Origin: JAGWRA01 sp035534615
GTDB taxonomy: Bacteria > Acidobacteriota > Vicinamibacteria > Vicinamibacterales > CAVVIG01
Assembly (NCBI GenBank): GCA_035534615.1
Contig: DATLRO010000082.1
Coordinates: 1-64,000 of the forward strand
DNA: 64,000 nucleotides
Direction: 5' to 3'
Both the position numbers and the translations under genes were made by a program. This document shows, piece by piece, positions 26,763-35,006 of the stretch; the stretch's first letter is position 1; every line of letters starts with the position of its first letter. The notes beneath the pieces were generated by a model. It was given only the letters and a program-made list of their open reading frames with translations. It was not told where the DNA came from and did no database searches.

Positions 26763-28418
26763 ATGGACACCAACGGCCGCCCGCCCGTGCGGCCCGATAC
26801 CCGGCGCCGTCTGCTCGCCGCCCTGCTCGTGACCGCTGCCACCGTGCTGGTCCGCCTGCCGTTTCTGCGGCACGGCGGCGCGTTCTTCACCTCAGACGAA
26901 GCGGTCGAAGGCCTGATGGCGCGCCACGTGCTCCACGGCGAGTTCCCGGTCTTCCTGTGGGGACAGTCGTACAAGGGCGTACCCGAGGTCTATCTGAACG
27001 CGGCGCTCTTCGCCCTGATCCGCCCGAGCGTCATCGCGCTGAAGACCACCACCCTCGCGCTCTTCGCAGCCTACGCCGGCCTGCAGTTCGTCCTCCTCGA
27101 CACCCTCTTCACGCCGGCGATCGCCTGGCTGGCCTCCGCGTTCCTCCTCGCCACCCCTCCGGCCTTCGTGCTGTGGACGCTGAACGGCAGCGCCGAGGTG
27201 GTGCTGACGCTGCTGGCCGGCGCCCTGCTGCTCCTGGGTGTCGCGCGCTGGAAGGCGACCGGCTCCCGAAGCGCCCTGACGCTCGCCGCCGCCGCCACCG
27301 GCTTCGGCCTCTGGGTGCAGCAGTACATCGTCTTTTATCTGGCGGCGCTGGCCGTCTGCGCCGGGGCGGAGGCGGTGAGGCGTCCCGGCTGGCTGCGCGA
27401 CATGGTCGCCGCGCGCGACGCGAGCCGGTGGAGCCGCCGCGCCGCCGACGCGCTGCTCGCCGTCGGGCTGGCCTACGGCGCGCTGGGGGCCTGGGCGTTT
27501 CTCACGGGAGGCTTCACCATGTCGGTCGGCCACCTGGCGATCGGCGTGCACGATGCCCAGAAACTGTGGCGACTCGGCGCGGTCGCCCTTCTGGCCTGGG
27601 CGGGCGCCCGATGGGTGCAGCGATGGCCGGCCGGCCATCGCGCGGAGCGGGCGCGCACCCTCGCCGCTCCGGCACTGGCGTTTCTTGCCGGATACAGTCC
27701 TGCGCTGGGCCACGCGATCTTCGCCGGCGGCCGCGCGCCGATCGGCCACGCGTCGCTGACGGCACTCGTGGCGTCATCGTCCACGATCGTCGGCGACATC
27801 GTGCCGATCGTGTTCGGGTTCAGGAGCCCGACCACCGCGCGACTGCCGATTCCGTGGGAGGGCGCCCTCGTCATCGTGGTCGTGCTGGCAGCGTCGTACC
27901 TCGCGATCCGCCGCCGGTGCGGCCCGCGCGTGTTCCACGTGTTCCTGCTGTGCACGCCCGTCCTGTTCCTGCTCAGCGGCGCGTTCGTGGACGTCCAGTC
28001 GTACCGGTATCTGATGCTGCTCTATGCCGCCCTGCCGGCGGTCTACGCGGTCGGCGTCCGCGCGGTCATGACGCGGTGGCGCCTCGCCGGAGCTGCCCTG
28101 GGCGTCGCCCTCGTGGCGCTGGGCGCGGCCCAGCAGGTCGCGTGGTACCGGCAGCTGGCCCCCGACAACCAGTCGCAACGCCTGCTCGCCTGTCTCCAGG
28201 CCGGACACATCCGGTTCGCGTATGCCGACTACTGGCTGAGCTACAAGCTGACCTTCCTGAGCGGCGAGCAGATCATCGTCGCACCGATTAATGGCGTCGA
28301 TCGGTATCCGCCGTATCGGCGCGCCGTCGACGCCAGTGGCGCCGCGCCGACGGTCGTGCCGCCGCCCCCCGGGGCTTCCGGCTGCGACGGGATCCTCGCG
28401 CCCGGACCGTCCCGCTGA
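26763..28418 (+). CDS. GT39-like integral membrane glycosyltransferase
   Basis: A 551-residue polytopic membrane protein resembling the ArnT/PMT (GT39) class of the GT-C fold, which transfers a sugar from a polyprenyl-phosphate carrier on the outer face of the membrane. After the first membrane segment the predicted periplasmic loop has FFTSDEAVEGLMARHVL, with the acidic pair typical of the catalytic loop, then GQSYKGVPEVYLNAAL. About ten more hydrophobic segments follow and a short soluble tail. The ATG at 26763 was chosen because the upstream part of the open frame is Arg/Pro-rich and not membrane-like. It is on the same strand as the PA14 membrane protein. Confidence 0.75.
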   Translation: MDTNGRPPVRPDTRRRLLAALLVTAATVLVRLPFLRHGGAFFTSDEAVEGLMARHVLHGEFPVFLWGQSYKGVPEVYLNAALFALIRPSVIALKTTTLALFAAYAGLQFVLLDTLFTPAIAWLASAFLLATPPAFVLWTLNGSAEVVLTLLAGALLLLGVARWKATGSRSALTLAAAATGFGLWVQQYIVFYLAALAVCAGAEAVRRPGWLRDMVAARDASRWSRRAADALLAVGLAYGALGAWAFLTGGFTMSVGHLAIGVHDAQKLWRLGAVALLAWAGARWVQRWPAGHRAERARTLAAPALAFLAGYSPALGHAIFAGGRAPIGHASLTALVASSSTIVGDIVPIVFGFRSPTTARLPIPWEGALVIVVVLAASYLAIRRRCGPRVFHVFLLCTPVLFLLSGAFVDVQSYRYLMLLYAALPAVYAVGVRAVMTRWRLAGAALGVALVALGAAQQVAWYRQLAPDNQSQRLLACLQAGHIRFAYADYWLSYKLTFLSGEQIIVAPINGVDRYPPYRRAVDASGAAPTVVPPPPGASGCDGILAPGPSR

Positions 28419-28456
28419 GCGGGCGAGCCGGGCGGGGCCGCGCGGCCGCTCGCAGG

Positions 28457-28810
28457 CTAACGGCGCCCGATGGCCGTCAGGCCGATCTGGACCACGCCGG
28501 CGCCGGCGAGCACCGCGAAGGTCGAGAGCGCCGCGGCCATGACGAGCACGATCGGCCAGATCGTCCCTGGACCGTTCCAGAAGAGGATCGCCGCCGAACC
28601 GGCGAAGGCGCCGACGCAAAGCGCCCCGGCGCGGCGCCACGGACGCGCCGGACGCCCGAGCGCGAACACGACGCCCAGGGCGAACAGGAGGACCAGGGCG
28701 ACCGCCACGCCCCGGCTGGAATCGAGCCACCAGCCGACGTACCGCTGCACGACCACCGGCACGGCCAATCCGACGAGAAACGGGAGCCCGGCGTCTGACA
28801 TCCACTGCAT
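28457..28810 (-). CDS. Small four-helix membrane protein of unknown function
   Basis: A 117-residue, very hydrophobic protein with four predicted membrane segments (about residues 8-23, 33-51, 63-79 and 86-112) and short loops. I recognise no family. An ATG three codons in (28801) is an alternative start. It converges with the GT39-like gene. The composition, with long Ala/Val/Leu runs broken at sensible points, supports real coding, but the function is unknown. Confidence 0.6.
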   Translation of the reverse strand: MQWMSDAGLPFLVGLAVPVVVQRYVGWWLDSSRGVAVALVLLFALGVVFALGRPARPWRRAGALCVGAFAGSAAILFWNGPGTIWPIVLVMAAALSTFAVLAGAGVVQIGLTAIGRR

Positions 28811-28958
28811 GGCGTCCTCCCGCGCTGTATCTGTGCCTGTCCGAGCCGCGGCCCGATCCGGGCGCGCTCACCGCCGACGGGACGTCCGCGCGGCACCCTG
28901 CCTTCACCTCTGCCGCGCGCGTCCCCGGCCTCAGGTCCGATTCACGCTCGCCCCGGCG

Positions 28959-30128
28959 TCAGTAGTAGTACGGCCCGCCATACGGCGGCAACCCGGTGTC
29001 GGCGAAACAGAAGACGGCGCCCACGTTGCAGCTGTCGCAGCTCCACGATTTCCACCATTGCCACCACGAACTCGAGGTGCAGCCGAATTTCTGATAGCAC
29101 CAGTCGTGGACATCACAACAATAGCGGAACACCGAACCGTCGAGCCAGTGCAGACCGTCGCATCCGGCCTGATTGGCGTGCAGCGTGGGCGCCAGGAACC
29201 CCAGGATCTTCTCCGGCCAGCCGGCGTCGTTGCGGCCGACGAACCCCCGGGCGGCGATGTCGTCGTGAAAATGCTTGAACGCGAACCCCTGCACGCTCGC
29301 CCACGCCATGTCCGGCGCGAACGTCCAGCCGCCGATCTTCTGCAGCCGCTCCGGCGTCAGATAGCCCTGCGTCACGCCCGGGAAGTCCCACGCGAGCACC
29401 TGCTCTTCCGGAAACCAGCTCACGACGCCGACTGACACGCCGTGCTGCTGGAAGCGGCCCGTGATCCGGTGACCGGTGATCGGCTGGCCGGTCAGGACGT
29501 TCTTTCGCACGCCCGCCTCCTTCGACACGGTGGCCGACAGGTCGTCCGGCCAGTCGGTCCGGATCTCCACGGCGTCGTCGTCCAGGGCGTGACGGCGCGA
29601 GGCGGCGCCCCGCATCAGCCCGTCCCGCCATTCGAGCGTCGAGGGATCGCCGCCGCGCGCGTCTTTCCACAACCGGTAAGCCTGCTGGCCGCTCCAGGTG
29701 AGCGTCGGGTGCACGTCCGCCGGCCGCGCCGCCAGCATCGGCGATCGGCCGGAAGGACGGTAGGCGAGCACATCGGCCCCCGAGCCGATCCGGCTGACGT
29801 CGAATGTGGCCAGATCGTTCTGCGTCGTGTCGCTCAGCCGCGTGCGAAGCGCCCCGTCGGCCCCCCGCTCCGAAATCGCGATGGCATCGGGATACCGGAC
29901 CGTCACCCGACTGGCCCGCCCTTCGAGCCAGTAGTACGTCGCGCCCCGGTCCCCGGGCGCCAGCGCGTTCGCCGCCCCGAGGTCCTTCGACGTGAGCATC
30001 CGAACGACTCGCCGCCCGGACGAAACCGCCGACTCCGCCGGCTCCTGCTTACCCGACGCCACCACCGCGGCCACCGCCAGCGTTGCGACGGCGAGTCCCG
30101 CGAACCGCAGCATGCGTTGCGTTTTCAT
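28959..30128 (-). CDS. Secreted protein with C-terminal phospholipase A2-type Cys/His motif
   Basis: A 389-residue exported protein. Residues 1-25 form a signal peptide, and an AGGAGG site lies just before the ATG at 30128. Residues 30-315 have no family I know. The C-terminal 70 residues are cysteine-rich and contain C337-C338-D-V-H341-D342-W-C344-Y, which fits the phospholipase A2 histidine active-site pattern C-C-x-x-H-x-x-C, with the His-Asp pair expected to act and bind calcium. The upstream AGCDGLHWLDGSVFRY resembles the matching approach helix. More cysteines follow (C350, C364, C367, C374), then a Gly/Pro/Tyr tail. A secreted lipase-like role is possible; the large N-terminal part is unexplained. 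Confidence 0.7.
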   Translation of the reverse strand: MKTQRMLRFAGLAVATLAVAAVVASGKQEPAESAVSSGRRVVRMLTSKDLGAANALAPGDRGATYYWLEGRASRVTVRYPDAIAISERGADGALRTRLSDTTQNDLATFDVSRIGSGADVLAYRPSGRSPMLAARPADVHPTLTWSGQQAYRLWKDARGGDPSTLEWRDGLMRGAASRRHALDDDAVEIRTDWPDDLSATVSKEAGVRKNVLTGQPITGHRITGRFQQHGVSVGVVSWFPEEQVLAWDFPGVTQGYLTPERLQKIGGWTFAPDMAWASVQGFAFKHFHDDIAARGFVGRNDAGWPEKILGFLAPTLHANQAGCDGLHWLDGSVFRYCCDVHDWCYQKFGCTSSSWWQWWKSWSCDSCNVGAVFCFADTGLPPYGGPYYY

Positions 30129-30591
30129 CTGCTGCCTCCTTCTCTCTCCTGTCCAGCCCTTCATCCCCCCGCGCTCGATCAGCACGACGACTCGTTCGCT
30201 GCCTCGCAGCTCGCGACACGCCCATCGTCCGATCGATTGAGTGGAAGACTGGCTGTTCGTTCCACGTGCGCCCAGAGTGCAAGGCGGGCGCCGGATGCAG
30301 ATCGTCACGAAGTGACGGCTCGAGTCCGAATCTGACCGGGCGGGCGATCGTCTCGGTGGGAACCGGAATCGGGCGGCCGACGAAAGACCGCGCCAGCCAC
30401 GACGTTGGTGAATGAGCAGGGGTTACTCGGGCTGGTAGACGATCTCCACGCGGTGCGGCCGTTTCTGCATCGCCGCGTGCGGCGGCCGGCCACGCCGGCG
30501 CATCGCTGGACGGCTGCGCCCGGGCGTGTCTTGGAGTAGGATGGCGCAGCTTATCCGGACATCCGGCGATGTCTTCTCAAGGAGGCCTCCG
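30129..30591. other. 463-bp divergent intergenic region
   Basis: The gap between the minus-strand PLA2-motif gene and the plus-strand gene at 30592 should contain both promoters. A TAGGAT sequence at 30537-30542 could be a -10 box for the plus gene. I see no RNA gene or conserved small reading frame. Confidence 0.4.
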
Positions 30592-31362
30592 ATGAAACGG
30601 GCCGTCGCGCTCACCGTTGCCCTGGCCGGACTCATCGCCCCCGTACTCGCCGGCGCGCCGTCGTTCCATGTCACACCGCCAGCCGTCATCATCGACGTCG
30701 ACGGTCACACCCTCAAGGGCGATCCCGTGCAGCTCGCCTGGGGCAACACGGAGGGTCGCTTCTACGTGCAGACGGTGCAGGGCTACCAGCCGAAAGTCGT
30801 CTTCCGCCACTACACGATCACGCTGGGTGACAAGGCGCCGGTCGGCGTCAAGACCGAACCGGCCTGGGCCTCGACGTACTGGAGCTGGAAATCGACCAGG
30901 AACGCGCCGGCCGACCCGAACCTCCTGATCGACGTACGGTCACGCGTCGACGCCAACCGCATTCCCATCATGAGTCTGGCCGACAAGGCCGCGGCCATGT
31001 CGAGCGGCGGCGGGCAGCTCGCGCTGCAGGGAGCCGAAGCGGCGGGCAACGACCGGCAGAACGCCGTGAAGGTCCGCATGCTGCTGCTCAAGGGAACGAC
31101 GATCGGCCAGTTCTATAACGCACCGCTGCTGCCGGGACTGACCTTCGGCTGGTCGCCGAAGGCGCTGCACGCCGTGGCGTACGTGGACACCCACGGCAGG
31201 CTCGCCATTTTCGACTATCTGCTGGGCGCCAAGCAGGTGGTCGACGGCACCAGGAACGTCCTGCTGCCAGCCTGGTCGCCCGACGGCACGAAGATCGTCT
31301 TCCTCCAGAAGACCGGCGACAAGCGCTACACGCTCGAACAGGTGAACGTCACCCGCGGGTGA
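30592..31362 (+). CDS. Secreted protein with a C-terminal PD40-like segment
   Basis: A 256-residue exported protein with a signal peptide at residues 1-20 (ending VLAG-AP) and an AAGGAGG site before the ATG. The N-terminal half is of unknown type and may be a beta-sandwich. Near the C-terminus, LLPAWSPDGTKIVFLQK matches one TolB/PD40 propeller strand (the WSPDGxxIxF signature), and GLTFGWSPKALHAVAYV nearby is a weaker second copy. Two strands are far fewer than a full propeller, so this may be a fragment fold or part of an oligomer. No operon partner is evident. Confidence 0.65.
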   Translation: MKRAVALTVALAGLIAPVLAGAPSFHVTPPAVIIDVDGHTLKGDPVQLAWGNTEGRFYVQTVQGYQPKVVFRHYTITLGDKAPVGVKTEPAWASTYWSWKSTRNAPADPNLLIDVRSRVDANRIPIMSLADKAAAMSSGGGQLALQGAEAAGNDRQNAVKVRMLLLKGTTIGQFYNAPLLPGLTFGWSPKALHAVAYVDTHGRLAIFDYLLGAKQVVDGTRNVLLPAWSPDGTKIVFLQKTGDKRYTLEQVNVTRG

Positions 31363-31620
31363 CCGCGCCCGGCGCACCGCAGCCCGGCTCGGCGCACAGG
31401 TCGTCGTCCGATCGTGCGCAGCGGCGTGCGCACTTTCTGACATCCTGAGCGCCGGCCAGTCGCGCAGCGATTGCCCGCGTCCGCTCTTGCCCCTCGCCGC
31501 CCGACGATGGTAGCGTCGTCCAGCCGGGCGTGAAGGGTCGAATCGCGTCCTGGCATGCGGCTGGCAGTACGAGTCGGGCGTCCGGCGGCCTTTCACGGCC
31601 CCGGGCGTGGAGGATCTGAC

Positions 31621-32007
31621 ATGCCTCAGCCGACGCTCACCCGCCGCGTGGAGATCCTGGAGGAGACGGTGGACGCCGTAGTGGGACTGCTCCGCGAGTT
31701 TCGCGCCGACGTGCAGAAAGACCTCGCCGCGGTCCGCGAGGAAATTTGCGCCGGCGACGAAGCGATCCGTCAGGACATGCGTGCGGAGTTCGCTGCCGTT
31801 CGCGAGGAGATCCGCGCCGGCGACGAAGCGATCCGTCAGGACATGCGCACGGAGTTCGCTGCCGTTCGCGAGGAGATCCGCGCCGGCGACGAAGAGACCC
31901 GCCGGCAGATGCGCGTCCTGCACGAGGACGTGATCGCGCGCCTCCAGACGCTCGGGGAAGGACTGGGCGCCCCCCGAGGGGGCCGCAGGTCGCGAAAGCC
32001 CTCCTGA
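31621..32007 (+). CDS. Coiled-coil protein built from 22-residue repeats
   Basis: A 128-residue, highly charged helical protein. Two full copies and one partial copy of a 22-residue unit (AAVREEIRAGDEAIRQDMRTEF) occupy residues 36 to about 92, and the flanking regions continue the heptad-like pattern. The DNA repeat is 66 bp and nearly identical between copies. A GGAGG site precedes the ATG at 31621, and the N-terminus MPQPTLTRRVEILEETVDAV starts directly as a helix. It probably forms a dimeric or trimeric coiled coil. No family or partner is recognised. The N-terminus resembles short proteins annotated only as coiled-coil hypothetical. Confidence 0.65.
   Translation: MPQPTLTRRVEILEETVDAVVGLLREFRADVQKDLAAVREEICAGDEAIRQDMRAEFAAVREEIRAGDEAIRQDMRTEFAAVREEIRAGDEETRRQMRVLHEDVIARLQTLGEGLGAPRGGRRSRKPS
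31726..31895 (+). repeat. 66-bp tandem repeats inside the coiled-coil gene
   Basis: Units start at 31726, 31792 and 31858; the third is cut after about 38 bp. Units 2 and 3 are almost identical, while unit 1 differs at several bases, including a Cys for Arg change in the protein. The period is a multiple of three, so unit number can change without a frameshift. Confidence 0.85.
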
Positions 32008-32022
32008 CCGACTGATCGGACG

Positions 32023-34413
32023 TCAGGCCTGCGCCACCCCTGCGTGAGCGGCTGCCGCGCCGTCGCGAGCGGCGAGCGCGGCCTTCACGCGCTCAGGGGT
32101 GAACGGCGCCTGGCGAAGGCGGGCCCCCGTCGCGTCGAAGACGGCATTGCCGATGGCCGCCGCCGCAATCGTGATCGTCGTCTCGCCTGCGCCGGTCGCC
32201 GGCACGCCGTCGCGATCGATCAGCTCCGTTTCGACGACCGGGATGTCGAAGCCGACCGGCAGGCTGTGATACGTCTCCCAGTCGACCGACGTCACCCGGT
32301 GGTCGTCCCACGTCACCTCTTCGCCGAGCACGCGGCTCATCCCCTGCAGCGCCCCGCCTTCCGCCTGGTTCCGCAGGCCGTTCGGGTTGGAGATCGAACC
32401 GCAGTCGACCGCCATCACCAGACGTCGCGGACTGATCCGGCCGGTGGCCTGATCGACTTCCACCTCGGCGACCATCGCGCAGTACCCGTTGTCCCCTTCG
32501 TACGCGACGCACGCGATGCCCCGGCCACGGGCGATGCCGGCCCGCGACACCGCCGCGTGGGGCGACGGACGCGTCTCCCACCCGGCCCTCCGGGCAGCCG
32601 CCTTGACGACGTCGGCCAGCCGGGTGTCGCTGAGATGCTTCAGGCGATACGCCACCGGGTCGGCCTTGACGTGCGCGGCCGCCTCGTCCATGAACGACTC
32701 GTGGGCAAAGGTGTTCTGCAGCCGCGACGGCGAGCGCAGCGGCCCGGTGAAGAAGAACGATTTCACGGTGTGCGTCAGCACCCGCTCGCTCCGGATCGTT
32801 CCGGCGCCGCCGCACGCGCCGCCGATGCAGCCGGCGACGTAGGACGGCGCCACGTTGCTGCCGTTGCGGAACCGGCCGGTCGGCGGCGTGGCGTGACGAG
32901 GCTCGAACGGCTCGGGATCGAACCCGGCCAGGAAGCCGGTGACGACGTTGCCGGGCCGGCTGTAGCCGGGCCGGTTGCCGAACGTCGGCAGCCACGCCTC
33001 GTAATCCCACGCCACGATCGCGTCGTCCGGACCGATCCCGAGGCGCTGGTCGATGACATAGGCGTAGCCGAAGTTCTCCCACGCCATTTCATCCTTCCGC
33101 GTGAGCTGGATGCGGACAGGCCTTCCCGCCGCCTGCGACAGCAGCGCGGCGTCGTAGGACACGGTGTCGGCGCCGTTCAGGCCGTAACAGCCCGAACCGC
33201 GCTTGAAGATCACGTGCACATGGTCGATCGGCAGGCCGAGCAGCATCGCGACGCCGCTCCGCGTCGGGTACGCGGACTGGGTCGGCGACCAGACGGTCGC
33301 CTTGCCGTCCTTCACGTCGGCCACCGCGCACGAGCTCCCCATCGATCCATGCATCTGATACGGATACAGGTAGGTCGCCGTCAGGGTCGTCCGTGCCTGT
33401 CGGAGCATCGCCTCGACGTCACCGGAATCGACGACCAGCAGATCGCGTGACGGCTGCTGCGCCCGGAGGTGGGCGTAGATGTCGGCCTGTTTCGGCAGTT
33501 CCACGCCGGGCGTCCAGGTCGCCTTCAGCCTGCGCGCGGCCTGAATCGCGTGCCACGGCGTGTCGCAGACCACGCCGACGAAGTTGTGGCGCACGACGAG
33601 CGTGACGAAGCCGGGCAGGCCGCGCACCGAGTCTTCGTCGACGTGCACCAGGGTCGCGCCGACCGCCGGCGGCCGCACCACCTGGCCGTGCAGCATGCCG
33701 GGCAGGCGCACGTTGTGCACGAACTCGAACGTGCCGGTCGCCACCTCCGGCAGGTCGACGCGCGGCACGGACGTGCCGAGCACGGTCCATTCGCGCTGCG
33801 GCTTGCGCCTGGCGGCGGGGCTGACGTGCAGGTTGAACTTCCGCCCGCCGATCAGCGTGCCGTAGCCGACCTGCTTCGAGGCGTCGCCCTTCACGCGGAT
33901 CACGCCGTCGGCCAGCACGAGCGCCGCCACCGGCGCCCCGAGATGCCCGGCGGCCAGCCCCATCAGCGCCTCACGCGCCGTGGCCGCCGCCTGGGCCAGG
34001 TTGCGATGGTTGAAGTTGGTGGGCGTGGACTGGCTGCCGGACGTGGTGCCCTGGTCGGGCGTCACCCCGGTGTCGCACTGAATCAGGTGGATGCGCTCGA
34101 TCGGCACCGACAGCTCCTCGGCGACGAGCTGCAGCTGCACCGTGTACATTCCCTGGCCGAGCTCACACTTGCCCGTATAGGCGGTCACGTGCCCGTCACG
34201 GCCGATGGCCAGCCAGGAATCGACTTCGCCCGCGATCGCCGCGTTCTGGCTGGCGAACGGCCCCGGCCGCTGCGCGACGCCGGTCTCCTCGGTCACCACG
34301 GCAGCGCTGAACCCGACGAGGAGCACGCCGGCCCCCTTGAGGAAGGTGCGGCGGGAGAAGCCGGCCCGCGTCAGGGCCTCGCGCGCATCGGGCGTCATCC
34401 GCAGGCGGCTCAT
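32023..34413 (-). CDS. Molybdopterin-binding subunit of a xanthine-dehydrogenase-family hydroxylase (IorB-like), copy 2
   Basis: A 796-residue catalytic subunit of the same FAD-less molybdenum hydroxylase type as the copy at 21.2 kb, but clearly diverged from it. A twin-arginine signal (FSRRTFLKGAGVLLVGFSA) lies at about residues 19-37. Conserved segments include KCELGQGMYTVQLQLVAEEL near 82, TTSGSQSTPTNFNHRNLAQA near 115, and the catalytic glutamate in GAGETTITIAAAAIGNA near the C-terminus. The ATG at 34413 overlaps the stop of the [2Fe-2S] subunit gene by four bases (ATGA). The substrate, probably an aldehyde or N-heterocycle, cannot be told from the sequence. Confidence 0.88.
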   Translation of the reverse strand: MSRLRMTPDAREALTRAGFSRRTFLKGAGVLLVGFSAAVVTEETGVAQRPGPFASQNAAIAGEVDSWLAIGRDGHVTAYTGKCELGQGMYTVQLQLVAEELSVPIERIHLIQCDTGVTPDQGTTSGSQSTPTNFNHRNLAQAAATAREALMGLAAGHLGAPVAALVLADGVIRVKGDASKQVGYGTLIGGRKFNLHVSPAARRKPQREWTVLGTSVPRVDLPEVATGTFEFVHNVRLPGMLHGQVVRPPAVGATLVHVDEDSVRGLPGFVTLVVRHNFVGVVCDTPWHAIQAARRLKATWTPGVELPKQADIYAHLRAQQPSRDLLVVDSGDVEAMLRQARTTLTATYLYPYQMHGSMGSSCAVADVKDGKATVWSPTQSAYPTRSGVAMLLGLPIDHVHVIFKRGSGCYGLNGADTVSYDAALLSQAAGRPVRIQLTRKDEMAWENFGYAYVIDQRLGIGPDDAIVAWDYEAWLPTFGNRPGYSRPGNVVTGFLAGFDPEPFEPRHATPPTGRFRNGSNVAPSYVAGCIGGACGGAGTIRSERVLTHTVKSFFFTGPLRSPSRLQNTFAHESFMDEAAAHVKADPVAYRLKHLSDTRLADVVKAAARRAGWETRPSPHAAVSRAGIARGRGIACVAYEGDNGYCAMVAEVEVDQATGRISPRRLVMAVDCGSISNPNGLRNQAEGGALQGMSRVLGEEVTWDDHRVTSVDWETYHSLPVGFDIPVVETELIDRDGVPATGAGETTITIAAAAIGNAVFDATGARLRQAPFTPERVKAALAARDGAAAAHAGVAQA

Positions 34414-34895
34414 CGCGCACCTCCCTCGGCCGCCGCGGCGCGGTGTGCCGCGTACTTCCTGATCGCGCGCATCATCCGGGCGTGGGTGAAGCAGCGGCAC
34501 AGGACCGAGGACATCGCCTCGCGGATCTCGGGCTCGGTGGCGTGCGGCTGCTGGTCCAGAAACGCCTTGGCCGTCATGATCACGGCGTTCACGCAGAAGC
34601 CGCACTGCGCCGCCTGCTCGTCGATGAACGCCTGCTGAATCGGGTGCGGGTGCTCGACCGTGCCCAGCCCTTCGAGCGTGGTGATCGAGGCGCCCTGCAT
34701 CCCGCGCACCGGCGTGACGCACGAACGGACGGCACGGCCCTGCACGATGACCGTGCAGGCTCCGCACTGCCCGAGCCCGCAGCCGAACTTCGGCCCGCGG
34801 AGCCCCAGGGTGTCGCTGAGGATGTACAGCAGCGGACTGGTCGGATCGACGTCCACCGTATGGGCGCGGCCGTTGACGGTGAGGGAAATGTCCAT
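34410..34895 (-). CDS. [2Fe-2S] subunit of molybdenum hydroxylase (IorA-like), copy 2
   Basis: A 161-residue electron-transfer subunit. The N-terminal [2Fe-2S] motif is FGCGLGQCGACTVIV with RSC further on, and the C-terminal one is CGFCVNA with CRCFTHARMM. It starts at MDISLTVNGRAHTVDVD (34895), after a GGGAGG site. The gene precedes and overlaps the large-subunit gene, as in copy 1. No FAD subunit or maturation gene (MocA/XdhC type) lies beside it. Confidence 0.92.
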   Translation of the reverse strand: MDISLTVNGRAHTVDVDPTSPLLYILSDTLGLRGPKFGCGLGQCGACTVIVQGRAVRSCVTPVRGMQGASITTLEGLGTVEHPHPIQQAFIDEQAAQCGFCVNAVIMTAKAFLDQQPHATEPEIREAMSSVLCRCFTHARMMRAIRKYAAHRAAAAEGGAR

Positions 34896-34972
34896 GATGA
34901 GCCTCCCGGGGGAAGGGAGATGGGTGCCACCTCCGACGTCCGACGTCAACGTGCGGCGTGCGACGAGCGGGC

Positions 34973-34996
34973 GCCCGGGCGTCCGAGCGCCCGGGC
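34973..34996 (-). terminator. 9-bp hairpin after the TPR-protein gene
   Basis: GCCCGGGCG (34973-34981) and CGCCCGGGC (34988-34996) are perfectly complementary, with a 6-nt loop. It starts about 10 bp past the stop codon of the TPR gene on the minus strand. It has no T-run. Confidence 0.45.
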
Positions 34997-35006
34997 ACCC
35001 GAGGAC

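Noticed and set aside
24434..28291. A 1285-codon plus-strand frame across both GT-C-like genes
   Set aside because: It lies in another frame of the same strand, is Arg/Ala/Gly-rich without membrane segments, and crosses two genes with clear hydrophobic patterns.
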